Of a stretch of 64,000 nt of DNA, positions 17,922 to 26,229 are shown piece by piece. The translations under genes were made by a program, and so were the position numbers. The notes under the pieces are model-generated. The model made no database searches and had not been told where the DNA came from. It saw nothing but the letters and a program-made list of their open reading frames with translations. Each line of letters begins with the position of its first letter. Position 1 is the first letter of the stretch. This DNA comes from Pseudoclavibacter sp. AY1F1 (GTDB lineage Bacteria; Actinomycetota; Actinomycetes; Actinomycetales; Microbacteriaceae), in the NCBI RefSeq assembly GCF_002931075.1, contig NZ_PSTQ01000010.1:62001-126000 (forward strand). Reading direction: 5' to 3'.

Positions 17922-18122
17922 TCAGCCCCCGCGCGGGGTTGAACCCTCCGCACCGCCGGCGTCTGGCGTCAGCTCCGCCTCGAGGTCGCGCACCTCCGTT
18001 TTGAGGATGCGCATCGACTGCCCGACGCTCTTCGCGAGGGCCGGCAACTTCGAGGCGCCGAAGATGAGCACGATGATGGCGAGCACGGCGATGCCGTGCC
18101 AGCCGGTGAGGTTCGCGAGCAT
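17922..18122 (-). CDS. tatA: Sec-independent translocase component TatA
   Basis: A 66-residue protein with one N-terminal membrane helix (IAVLAIIVLIFGASKLPALA), the FG hinge and an amphipathic helix (KSVGQSMRILKTEV), then a disordered acidic tail. This is the TatA/E pattern, forming the pore of the twin-arginine export system. TatB and TatC are not nearby. It lies 75 bp downstream of, and in the same direction as, a gene whose product has a twin-arginine signal, so it may be co-transcribed as a dedicated TatA paralogue. GAAAGG precedes the ATG. Confidence 0.88.
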   Translation of the reverse strand: MLANLTGWHGIAVLAIIVLIFGASKLPALAKSVGQSMRILKTEVRDLEAELTPDAGGAEGSTPRGG

Positions 18123-18197
18123 GATGGTCGCCTTTCGTCGTGTTGGTCTTCTGCGGTGGGGGCGTTTGAGAGTTCCGTCTGGCCGGATGCGCCGGGT

Positions 18198-19199
18198 TCA
18201 GTTGCCTGGGCCGCCTGGGCCGCCAGAACCGCCGGGGCCACCCGCGCCGCCGCCTGACGGCGCTGCCCCCGCGGTCGGTGTGGTCGTCGTATCGACTCGG
18301 ACCGTGAGGGCGACGTTGTAGCCGCTTGTCGCGTCGCCCGTGACGGTCGCGAGCTGCAGGGCACCGCCGTCGTCGCCGAAGACGTTGTCGGAGTCGAGGC
18401 TGACCTGGGCCATGTTCGGGGCGGAGCCGTCGTAGCCGGACAGGGCGTAGACGGCGTTCGATGCGTACTCGGGCAGGGCGACCTGTGAGGTCGAGATGGC
18501 GTTCGTCGACTCGGTGATGTCGTCGATCGTGGGGTAGACCTCGAAGTGGATGTGCGGCCAGCGGCCCGTGTAGCAGGCGGGGAAAATCGAGGTGAAGGTC
18601 ACGCTGCCCGAGCTGTCGGCGACCTGCACGCCCCGCAGGAAGGTCTCGTTCTCGATGCCCTCCGAGTACATGGAGTAGCCGCCCGTGGCGTCGCAGTGCC
18701 AGACGTAGACGGCGACGTTCGCGAACGGCCTGTCGCCGTTTGCCATGTCGAGGATGGTCAGTGTGAGCGTCATGGGCACGCCGACAGCGGCCGTGGTGCT
18801 GCCGATGCTTGTGCGGATGTCGCTGCGCACGACTCCGGACTGCTCAAGCACGTCCGCGCCGTTCGAGCCGTCGCCCGGATACGGGCCCGCGGTTTCGTCG
18901 GGGATCTCGTTCGCGGGCACGGTGCCCGCCGCTGCGCTCGCGGTCGGGCTGGCGGTCGCTGTGGCAGCTGCGGTGGCCGCCGCCGTGCTCGACGCCCCGG
19001 ACCCAGCCGGGGTGCACGCTGCGAGCGCCACCGTTCCGACTCCGACCCCGAAAATGCTCAGCAGGCCGCGGCGGGACATGAGCGTGCCGAGGTCGAACGA
19101 CACGCCCTGGTCGACGACCTCCTCGTCGGCACGGTCAAGAAGCCTGCCCTCGTAGGCGGGTCCGTCTGGGGTGAGGTCGGGCTCGGGGATCTTGATCAT
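18198..19199 (-). CDS. Tat-exported lipoprotein with intradiol dioxygenase fold
   Basis: A 333-residue protein. A twin-arginine signal (SRRGLLSIFG, about residue 43) is followed by a hydrophobic core and lipobox ALAAC, so a folded, metal-loaded protein is probably lipid-anchored outside the membrane. Residues 100-250 resemble intradiol ring-cleavage dioxygenases (protocatechuate 3,4-dioxygenase type): ETAGPYP, VWHCDATGGYSMYSEG and YTGRWPHIHFEVY supply the Tyr/Tyr/His/His Fe(III) ligands. The C-terminus is a Gly/Pro-rich tail (GGPGGSGGPGG). An extracytoplasmic catechol dioxygenase is unusual and the substrate is unknown. AGGAGAG precedes the ATG. It is followed by tatA. Confidence 0.82.
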   Translation of the reverse strand: MIKIPEPDLTPDGPAYEGRLLDRADEEVVDQGVSFDLGTLMSRRGLLSIFGVGVGTVALAACTPAGSGASSTAAATAAATATASPTASAAAGTVPANEIPDETAGPYPGDGSNGADVLEQSGVVRSDIRTSIGSTTAAVGVPMTLTLTILDMANGDRPFANVAVYVWHCDATGGYSMYSEGIENETFLRGVQVADSSGSVTFTSIFPACYTGRWPHIHFEVYPTIDDITESTNAISTSQVALPEYASNAVYALSGYDGSAPNMAQVSLDSDNVFGDDGGALQLATVTGDATSGYNVALTVRVDTTTTPTAGAAPSGGGAGGPGGSGGPGGPGN

Positions 19200-19369
19200 G
19201 GTGACTCTCCTGCTCTTCGTCGTGGAACGAGAGCCAGCATGAGTCGCCGGCCAGGCAGGGGACTATGGCGTTCCTATGCCAGGGCTATGGCTCGCATCCC
19301 AGGCTGAATGTCCGTGGCTCGTGCTTAGCTATGCGCACACTTCAGGGAAGACGTGAGCGGGGGAGCAAC

Positions 19370-20989
19370 GTGACTCAGCAGATCGGTGTTCGGGAGTCGG
19401 GAGCGGGCAGCGAGGTTGCGCCCGGACCGGCCGGCCTGCGGCGTGCGTCCAAGCTGCGGCAGTCACTCCTGCGGCTCGGGTCGGGCGCGCTCACGAAGAC
19501 CTACGACCTGTACCACCTACATCCGGCCGTCTGGCGCTGGACCGCACGCCACTACGTGCCCGCCATGGGCGACTTCGCGAAGTTCAACGCGTGGATGATC
19601 TGCCAGCGCGCCAACCTCGACGTGCCCGCCTACCAGCGGTGGTTGCACGAGAACGACTTCAGCTTCCGCTGGTGGCAGCTGTCGAGCTACCCGGAGACGA
19701 ACAAGGACGACTACGTCAAGCGCTACACGGAAGACGAGCGCTGCTGGGGCGGCGAGATCGACACGGTCGGCACGGTCGTCGACGAATCGAGTGGGTCGAG
19801 CGGCTCGCCCTTCAACTGGATACGCGGCCGGCGCGAGCTCGCGACCATCCACAACAACGTGGCCGGGTACATCACGCTGCTCTTCGGCACGAAGAAGCTG
19901 TTCGGCATCAACGCCTTCTCGATGGGGGCGTGGGCCACTGGTACCAACACGGGGCACGCGCTCTCGAAGATCTCGATGGTCAAGAACACCGGCCCTGACA
20001 TCGACAAGATCGTCGACACGATCCGCCACTTCGGGCCGAAATACCAGTACCTCGTCAGCGCGTACCCGCCCTTCCTGAAGCACCTGCGCGACCGGCTCGA
20101 CGGCGAGGAATGGTTCGACTGGTCGAAGCATCGCCTCAACGGCTTCGTCGGGGGCGAGGCGATGACGGAGGGGCTGCGCGACTACCTTGAGGAGCGCTTC
20201 GGCCGCGTCTACTCGGGTTACGGGGCCTCCGACCTCACGATCGGGATGGCCGGCGAATCGGACGCGTGCGTGTGGCTGCGCCGAGCGATGTTCGCCGACG
20301 AGCGGCTGAGGCGGGCCCTCCTCGGCGGCGACGAGTCGCGCATCCCCATGGTCTTCCAGTACAACCCGCTCGAGACGTACCTCGAGACGAATCCGAACAA
20401 CGAGCTCGTGGTGACGCTCAACTCCTCCGCAGTGCTCAGCCCGAAGCTGCGATACAACATCGGCGACGAGGCGAAGATCCTCTCGTTCCCCGAGGTGCGA
20501 GAGAAGATCGCCGAGCTCGACCCGGCTTTGTCTCGCGCATTCCACCGGGCATTCGCGGTGCAGCGGATGAAGCTGCCGTTCCTCCTGCTCTTCGGCCGGA
20601 AGGACTCGACCATCTCCTACATGGGCGCCAACCTCTACCCGATCGACATCGAGAACGGGCTCTACCGCGACAACCCGCATGCCGGAGACATCGAGTCCTT
20701 CAAGCTCGGCCTGCTTGAACTCGACGGGCACGAGCAGCGGCCCATCGTGCACCTCCAGCTGCGCGACGGGGTGGCGCTTTCGGATAAGGACGTCGCACAG
20801 TTGAGCGAGACGACCCGGCTCGGCATCGTCGAGCACCTCGCCTCCGTCTCGCGAGACTTCGCGCAATCCCTCGACGAGGACCCGTCGACGGGCGACCTCC
20901 GCATCGAGGTGCACCCGTTCGGCACGGGGCCGTTCCTGGGAGGCAACTCGAAGATCAAGAACGTCTACGTCGTCAAGAACGCCGAGTAG
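19370..20989 (+). CDS. AMP-forming acyl ligase family protein (PaaK-like adenylation enzyme)
   Basis: A 539-residue member of the adenylate-forming superfamily, closest in layout to phenylacetate-CoA ligase (PaaK) relatives: P-loop VVDESSGSSGSPFNWIRG (about 140), A5-type YSGYGASDLTIGMAGE (about 285), and the A7/A8 region YNIGDEAKI with FGRKDSTISYMGANLYP. It should activate a carboxylic acid as an acyl-adenylate; whether CoA or another acceptor follows is not visible. The GTG at 19370 is preferred (GGGGGAG 4 nt upstream), although an ATG at 19331 is possible. It is the first gene of a tight operon with 20993-23053 and 23050-24297. Confidence 0.75.
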   Translation: MTQQIGVRESGAGSEVAPGPAGLRRASKLRQSLLRLGSGALTKTYDLYHLHPAVWRWTARHYVPAMGDFAKFNAWMICQRANLDVPAYQRWLHENDFSFRWWQLSSYPETNKDDYVKRYTEDERCWGGEIDTVGTVVDESSGSSGSPFNWIRGRRELATIHNNVAGYITLLFGTKKLFGINAFSMGAWATGTNTGHALSKISMVKNTGPDIDKIVDTIRHFGPKYQYLVSAYPPFLKHLRDRLDGEEWFDWSKHRLNGFVGGEAMTEGLRDYLEERFGRVYSGYGASDLTIGMAGESDACVWLRRAMFADERLRRALLGGDESRIPMVFQYNPLETYLETNPNNELVVTLNSSAVLSPKLRYNIGDEAKILSFPEVREKIAELDPALSRAFHRAFAVQRMKLPFLLLFGRKDSTISYMGANLYPIDIENGLYRDNPHAGDIESFKLGLLELDGHEQRPIVHLQLRDGVALSDKDVAQLSETTRLGIVEHLASVSRDFAQSLDEDPSTGDLRIEVHPFGTGPFLGGNSKIKNVYVVKNAE

Positions 20990-20992
20990 GCC

Positions 20993-23053
20993 ATGTTCAC
21001 CACCGACTTCTCGAAGGCGCCCATCCAGGGACAGGCGGAGGCGCTGGTCATCACTGAAGGCCGCAGCGCCAGCCGCGAGGGTGTGATCTGGCGTCAGCGC
21101 TTCACCGACCGCCGGGTCAGCGGTGAGCTGCTGCTCTTCGAGAGTGTCGAGCGAGCGCGTGAGGTCGCGGCCGGGCACGATGGGCGCACGAAGCTGCTGC
21201 TCGCCGAGACTCGCGGCTACTCCAACGGCATCTGGCGAGCCGATCCCGAACCACCACCCGGCGAGATGGCGCACAACCCGCACTTCGCCCCCGTCTCCAA
21301 AGAACGCGCCGAGGGGCGCACACCGCCGCTTGTCGCCGAGCCGACACGTAAGCCGAGGAAGCTGACAAGCCCGATCCCACCGCCGACGCACACGATCTTC
21401 GACACTGCATCGATGTTCGTCGGTGCAACCCGCTACACGACCCCGCTCGCCTGGGCAGTGACGGGCCGCATCTGGGGGCAGATGACCGGCAAGATGCGAA
21501 GGATGCCCGACTACTGCTGGCACGGCATCTACTGGGAGGCGCCGTGGACCCTCGGAACGCTCGCGAACTTCTCTACGCGTGACGCCCTCCTGCGCTTCGC
21601 CAGAATGCCCGAGCACACGCACCTCATGCAGTGGATCGTGAAGGACACCAGGAACGCCAACGCCGGGTTCATCCGCCTCTTCGCGAGCGAGGAGGAGCTG
21701 GCGAGTGTCGAAAGCAGCTCGGCGAACGGAGCGGATGGTCCTGGTCCTGGTGTTGTTCCTGGTGCTGTTCCTCGGACGGACGCGCAGAGTTCGGCCCTGG
21801 CTGAGTCTGCCCCGCTACCGAGATCCAACGCGACGTCCGGTCTCGCTGGGACGACGCCGAAGTCACGCGGGATCGAGGTGCGCCGCGTGCGCTCGGAGCT
21901 CGAATTCCTTGAGTTCGTCGAGCTACCGGGGCGCGTTTCCGATCCGAGCCGCGAGGTGCCCGTGCTCGAGTCGACGCTCCGGTCGTGGTGGAAGGGCCCG
22001 CGTTCTCCGCGAAGAGATTCTGCCGCGCACGAACCGGAGGTGGAGCTGCTGCTCGCCTACCGCGAGGGCACACCCCTCGCCCGAGCCGTAACGCACACAA
22101 GCGCCGCCCTCGACGCCAAGCTCGACTCGCGCCTGCAACTGTTCGGAGCCGTCACTGCGGCCGATGCGGATGCGCTCGGCGCGATCATCGGAGCCGTCGA
22201 AGCCCGAGCGGTGAAGGCAGGCCGGCAAGAGCTCCTGGGGCCCGTCACGCTCCTCCCGAACCAGGTCGGCGGTGTCATCACGAGCGGCTTCGGGGAGCGG
22301 GGCTTCGTAGAGGGGGCCTGGAACCCGGACTGGGTGCCAGCCGCCTACGAGGGGCTCGGCTTCACGACCTGGAACGAGTCGGCGACCTGGCTCGCTCGCC
22401 TTGAGCAGGGCCGCCTCGGGCAGATCGAGAGCGACGCCTTCACCGCGCCCACCGATGCGGAGCTCAAGGCCGCGGGCATCGTCATCGAGCACGCGTCGCG
22501 CCTGCGATTCCCACGCGAGGTCGCCCGCCAGCGCGAGCTTGTCAACGCTGCCTTCGCCAGGCTGCCCTACTACACACAGATCTCGCCAGCGCAGATGAGG
22601 GAGGCGACAAGCGGACTCATCGCGATCATTGACCCAAGCATCTGGGTCTTCGCGCTCGACGAGAAGACGCGCAAGCCGCTCGGCTTCCTCCTCTGCGTTC
22701 CCGACGTCACGCGCATCGTGCAGCGCTCCTCCGGCAGAATCGGGCTGAGGCAGCTGCTCGAGATCTGGCGCCAGCGCAAAGAACCGAGGGAAGCCGTGCT
22801 CACCATCCAGGGCACCATCCCCGAGGCGCGGGGCCGCGGCATCAGCACGCTCCTCGGTCGCACGGTCGGGGAGGCGCTCATCGAAGGCGGCTACACGGCG
22901 CTGCGCTCGACTTACATCGGCCGCGACAACCCAGCGTCGGCGCGGCAGCTCAGCCGCATGGGCGGCCAGGAACTGCACGAGACCGTCTTCTACCGCCGGG
23001 CTGTCGGGGCGGGTCCCGAGGGGAACGCGACACACGAGGGGGAGCAGCCATGA
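20993..23053 (+). CDS. Two-part protein: unknown N-terminal domain plus GNAT-like C-terminal half
   Basis: A 686-residue protein starting 3 nt after the ligase stop. Residues 1-235 have a compact domain ending in a beta-rich block (HGIYWEAPWTLGTL, RFARMPEHTHLMQWIV, NAGFIRLFA) that faintly recalls spheroidene-monooxygenase or dimeric alpha-beta barrel proteins. A low-complexity Ala/Ser/Gly/Pro linker covers about 240-290. Residues 295-680 resemble large GNAT acyltransferases (GAWNPDWVPAAYEGLGF; acetyl-CoA loop IPEARGRGISTLLG; NPASARQL; a final FYRR). It overlaps the nitroreductase gene by 4 bp (ATGA), so translation is coupled. The reaction is unknown; transfer of the acyl group activated by the preceding ligase is a reasonable guess. 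Confidence 0.65.
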   Translation: MFTTDFSKAPIQGQAEALVITEGRSASREGVIWRQRFTDRRVSGELLLFESVERAREVAAGHDGRTKLLLAETRGYSNGIWRADPEPPPGEMAHNPHFAPVSKERAEGRTPPLVAEPTRKPRKLTSPIPPPTHTIFDTASMFVGATRYTTPLAWAVTGRIWGQMTGKMRRMPDYCWHGIYWEAPWTLGTLANFSTRDALLRFARMPEHTHLMQWIVKDTRNANAGFIRLFASEEELASVESSSANGADGPGPGVVPGAVPRTDAQSSALAESAPLPRSNATSGLAGTTPKSRGIEVRRVRSELEFLEFVELPGRVSDPSREVPVLESTLRSWWKGPRSPRRDSAAHEPEVELLLAYREGTPLARAVTHTSAALDAKLDSRLQLFGAVTAADADALGAIIGAVEARAVKAGRQELLGPVTLLPNQVGGVITSGFGERGFVEGAWNPDWVPAAYEGLGFTTWNESATWLARLEQGRLGQIESDAFTAPTDAELKAAGIVIEHASRLRFPREVARQRELVNAAFARLPYYTQISPAQMREATSGLIAIIDPSIWVFALDEKTRKPLGFLLCVPDVTRIVQRSSGRIGLRQLLEIWRQRKEPREAVLTIQGTIPEARGRGISTLLGRTVGEALIEGGYTALRSTYIGRDNPASARQLSRMGGQELHETVFYRRAVGAGPEGNATHEGEQP

Positions 23054-24297
23054 CGGGCATCCACACGCTGAACCAGATCATCGCCGACGCCGCGTCCGCG
23101 CCGTCCGCGCACAACACGCAACCCTGGTCGCCGCGCATGATCGGCGACGGGGCCGCGGTCGAGCTGCGGGTCTCGCGCAAGCGGACGCTCCCCGCCTCCG
23201 ACCCCACCGGACGCGACACCCTGCTCGGGTTGGGCGCCTGGCTCGAGGCGTTCAGCGTCAGCGCGGCCGCGCACGGGGTCGACTTCGAGGTTGAGGTCCT
23301 GCCCGCGCTCGCTGACCCGGAGGCCATCGTGCACGCGAGGAGCGACGAGCCCGTGCTCCGCATCGAGCTGCGCGAAGCCGGAGGCGGCCCAGGGGCCGAT
23401 TCAGTCGACGGCGCCATGAACGTGCGCGCCAGTGTCGGCGCCGGTGTCAGCGCGACCGGCACCGGAACCCACTCGCAGGGCACGGCGGCGGATACGCCTG
23501 GCAGCGGGAGCGCCCCCGCCGGCGGCGCGGAACCTGTGCCCTCGGCCGGCCCGGATTCCGACCGACAGCTGCTGGCGTCGCGGAGGACGGTGCGCGGTGA
23601 TCTCGCGCCAGCGAAGGGGCTTGTGATCGAGCTCGCGAACGCGCTGCCTGCCTGGCTGCGGCTCGTGCCCGTCGACGCGGACGACCTGCGGCACTTCTCC
23701 GCGCTCGGCACCGCCGACACTTTGCGCGAACCTGCCATCGCTCGCGAGCTTGCGCACTGGCTGCGTCTGCACCCCTCGCATCCGCGCTACGACGTCGACG
23801 GTCTCAACAACAAGGTGCTCGGGGTGCCCGCGTTGGTGTCCCGGCTTGCGTCGGCGTTCACACGGAAGCGGCGCCTGCGCGAGGCAGCGGTGCGCGTCGT
23901 GGCCCCAGTCGGAGAGCTGTGGCGGCGGGTGCTGCTCGAGGTGCCAGTCTCGGCGGCTGGCGAGGACGCCCCTGCCGCCGCGGCAGCGTTCGTCCTGGTC
24001 GCAGACACGAAGCTGCTCGACCTCGGATCTGGAGCCGATGCGACGCGGGTGCTCAACTCTCCGCTCGGACTCTCACCAGAACGGGTGCTCGAGGCCGGCC
24101 AGGCGCTCATGCGGCTGTGGCTGCTTGCGAGCGCGCGCGGGGCGGCGTTTTCGCCAGCCTCCGAGATCATCGACTCGTCGCTCGCGCAAGGCGAGCTGCG
24201 CTACAGGCTCGGACTCTCGCGCCGTGATGTGCCGCTGTTCATCACAAGGGTCGGTGTTCCGAAGGACCCGAACCCGCCACGCGCCCCGCGTCGGTGA
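23050..24297 (+). CDS. Acg-like nitroreductase family protein
   Basis: A 415-residue protein with the hallmark ASAPSAHNTQPW at residues 14-25, as in Acg (Rv2032)-type nitroreductase-fold proteins that bind flavin. A second conserved block is SRRTVRGDLAPA (about 178), and the C-terminal half has LEAGQALMRLWLLA and YRLGLSRRD. A low-complexity Gly/Ala/Ser insertion (about 118-170) separates the two halves. Some Acg proteins sequester FMN and lack catalysis, while others act as oxidases or dehydrogenases in biosynthesis. It is the last gene of the three-gene operon and is translationally coupled to the preceding gene. Confidence 0.78.
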   Translation: MTGIHTLNQIIADAASAPSAHNTQPWSPRMIGDGAAVELRVSRKRTLPASDPTGRDTLLGLGAWLEAFSVSAAAHGVDFEVEVLPALADPEAIVHARSDEPVLRIELREAGGGPGADSVDGAMNVRASVGAGVSATGTGTHSQGTAADTPGSGSAPAGGAEPVPSAGPDSDRQLLASRRTVRGDLAPAKGLVIELANALPAWLRLVPVDADDLRHFSALGTADTLREPAIARELAHWLRLHPSHPRYDVDGLNNKVLGVPALVSRLASAFTRKRRLREAAVRVVAPVGELWRRVLLEVPVSAAGEDAPAAAAAFVLVADTKLLDLGSGADATRVLNSPLGLSPERVLEAGQALMRLWLLASARGAAFSPASEIIDSSLAQGELRYRLGLSRRDVPLFITRVGVPKDPNPPRAPRR

Positions 24298-24329
24298 ACC
24301 GGCGGCCCTCGCCAGCGCGACAAGTCCGC

Positions 24330-25259
24330 TCAGCCCAGCTGCCGCATCCAGTCGCTGAGCAGGTCGATGCCGCGCACGAAGGCAGGGTCGCGCGGACGGT
24401 TCAGGAACGCATGCGAGCTGCCGGGGAGCACGCGGTACTCGGTGTCGACACCGGCGTCGTGGAGCTCGCGCGCGAAGAGCGAACCGGATGCGCGCATCGC
24501 GTCGCGGTCCGCATCCACGACCAGCGAGGGCGGGAACCCGCTCAGGTCGTGCCCGCCTGGGAACGCGTCCGGCCGCGACAAGACCTCCTCGCTGCCCGCG
24601 TAGTTGAGGTTCATCGCACCGATGAGCCATGGTGTGTGCACGTAGCGGCGGCCGCCGCGCAGGCGACTCAGCAGCTCGGGGGACCGCGCCGGCAGCCGCG
24701 CGTGGAACGTCCCGTAGGTCAGGAAGAGCCCGCGGATCGGGGAGGCTCCGGCACGCTCGAGCCGGTACGCCGCGCCCGCTGCGAGACACGCGCCCGCGCT
24801 GGCGCCGCCGAGCACCAGCCCCTCCGGTGACCGCGCGCTGACGGTCGCCACCACCGCGAGCACGTCGTCGAGCGACACCGGGTAGCGCACCTCGGGGTGG
24901 TCGTCACGGCGCGACTTGCACGTCCGGTGTCTGTCGTCCGCGGTGCCCCCGCCGCTCGCATCCGCCGCCTTGGACTTCGCGCGACCTCCGAGCGTCACGA
25001 GCCGGTAGTCGACGGTCGTCACCTCGAACCCGGCGCGGGCCAAAGCGAAAGCCACCTCGTGCGTCTCCGGCTGGGCGAGCCCGCCGGAGTAGAAGCCACC
25101 GCCGTGCAGCCAGATGAAGGGCAGAACGGGCGAGCGCAGGGCGCCGCGAGCAGGGGAGGCAGGGGAGTAGGTGCGCACCGGGACCGGCCCGTGGGGCCCG
25201 ACGACGGCGGAATTCGTCGCCTCCACCCCGTGCGGTGCGGTCAGCGAGCGTCTCGGCAT
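24330..25259 (-). CDS. Alpha/beta hydrolase, hormone-sensitive-lipase (HSL) family
   Basis: A 309-residue esterase. The oxyanion motif is LHGGGFYSGG (about 62), the nucleophile elbow GGASAGACLAAG (about 165), the acid VVDADRDAM (about 250) and the histidine GSSHAFLNRP (about 282), a complete HSL-type catalytic triad. The start is the ATG at 25259, with TATGGT 6 nt upstream. It runs toward the ligase/GNAT/nitroreductase operon and is convergent with it, 32 bp apart, which suggests but does not prove a functional link. The substrate is unknown. Confidence 0.85.
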   Translation of the reverse strand: MPRRSLTAPHGVEATNSAVVGPHGPVPVRTYSPASPARGALRSPVLPFIWLHGGGFYSGGLAQPETHEVAFALARAGFEVTTVDYRLVTLGGRAKSKAADASGGGTADDRHRTCKSRRDDHPEVRYPVSLDDVLAVVATVSARSPEGLVLGGASAGACLAAGAAYRLERAGASPIRGLFLTYGTFHARLPARSPELLSRLRGGRRYVHTPWLIGAMNLNYAGSEEVLSRPDAFPGGHDLSGFPPSLVVDADRDAMRASGSLFARELHDAGVDTEYRVLPGSSHAFLNRPRDPAFVRGIDLLSDWMRQLG

Positions 25260-25296
25260 CAGCCCACCATACGGGCACACACTCTAGGCTCTTCCA

Positions 25297-25956
25297 ATGC
25301 ACGAGCTACGTCTCTCCCCGGAAACCCAGCGTCGCGCCATCGCTCTGAACATGCGGCAGTCCTGGATCAGCCTGGCCATGCTCGCGCCCATCCTCCTGGT
25401 GCTCGTCGTCATCTTCTCCCTCCAGGATTTCTGGCTCGGCTTCGGCTACGGGATGCTCGTTGTTCTGCTCATCGGCGGCTCCGTGCCGCTCTCGATCTGG
25501 CTCGCCCGCAAGTCCATGCGCGAGACTTACATCCGGTTCGGCGACGGCTGGATCGAGCACAGGTGGATGTTCCGCACGCGCCGGTTTTCCGCGGCCGAGG
25601 CGACCAGCGTCGTCACGGTCGACCAGATGACGCTCGGCGGCTTCATGGGTGCCCCCACGCACCACCTCATCGTCACGGGCGGCGACCGCAGGCTGCTGAT
25701 CCTCGTCGGACAGATGTGGACCCAGCAGCAGCTCACCGCGGTCATGCAGGACCTCGCGAGCCGCGGCGTGCCGTGGATCTCCGTCCCCGAGCCGATCACC
25801 CCTCCGCAGCTGCGCGCCAGGGACCCGCGCCTCGTGCCCTGGTGGCAGGCGCATCCGGTGGCCTTCGCGCTCTTGATCGCGGGTGCGACGTTCGCCGTCG
25901 TCATCGTGCTGGCAATCGTCGTGGCCTTCGCGATCTTCACGGCAACGACGAGCTGA
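25297..25956 (+). CDS. Membrane protein with a PH-like cytoplasmic domain
   Basis: A 219-residue protein with two adjacent N-terminal helices (ISLAMLAPILLVLVVIFSL; GMLVVLLIGGSVPLSIWL), a soluble middle domain of about 110 residues rich in strands (YIRFGDGWIEHRWMFRTRRF; LIVTGGDRRLLILVG), and a C-terminal helix (FALLIAGATFAVVIVLAIVV). The arrangement resembles actinobacterial bPH-domain membrane proteins. TAGGCT lies 6 nt before the ATG. The divergent hydrolase start is only 37 bp away, so the two promoters overlap. Confidence 0.6.
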   Translation: MHELRLSPETQRRAIALNMRQSWISLAMLAPILLVLVVIFSLQDFWLGFGYGMLVVLLIGGSVPLSIWLARKSMRETYIRFGDGWIEHRWMFRTRRFSAAEATSVVTVDQMTLGGFMGAPTHHLIVTGGDRRLLILVGQMWTQQQLTAVMQDLASRGVPWISVPEPITPPQLRARDPRLVPWWQAHPVAFALLIAGATFAVVIVLAIVVAFAIFTATTS

Positions 25957-25958
25957 CC

Positions 25959-26166
25959 GGGCCGGGCTGAGCTGAGCTGAGCTGCGCTGGCAGAGCAGAG
26001 CAGAGCCGAACCGAGCCGAGCCGAACCGAACCGAACCGAACCGAGCCGCGCCGAGCCGGGCCGGGCTGAGCTGAGCTGAGCTGCGCTGGCAGAGCAGAGC
26101 AGAGCAGAGCCGAGCCGAGCCGAGCCGAGCCGAGCCGAGCCGAGCCGAGCCGAGCCGAGTTGAGCC
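25959..26166. repeat. GAGCC/GAGCT pentanucleotide tract with a duplicated 48-bp block
   Basis: The 208 bp between two genes are almost wholly 5-bp units (GAGCT, GAACC, GAGCC, AGAGC). Two identical 48-bp blocks beginning GGGCCGGGCTGAGCTGAG occupy 25959-26006 and 26058-26105. An uninterrupted run of GAGCC follows from about 26106 to 26157. No coding function is apparent. Slippage is likely, so copy number may differ between strains. Confidence 0.85.
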
Positions 26167-26229
26167 GGCGGACCGGGCCGCTGGGCGACGCCTGGGCGCG
26201 GGCCCCGCCCGGCGTCCTACGCTGAGCAC

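Noticed and set aside
15770-17953. Long open frame on the minus strand opposite the UvrA-like gene
   Set aside because: It mirrors the plus-strand gene, has no recognisable motifs and is Arg/Ala-rich as expected of an antisense frame in GC-rich DNA.
19517-21622. 701-codon minus-strand frame opposite the ligase and the following gene
   Set aside because: The plus strand carries clear adenylation motifs; the reverse frame has none and spans two genes.
25306-26229. Minus-strand frame through the pentanucleotide tract giving a repetitive Gly-Ser-Ala-Arg-Leu protein
   Set aside because: The repeat is open in several frames; the frame has no start signal and runs into the antisense of a real gene.
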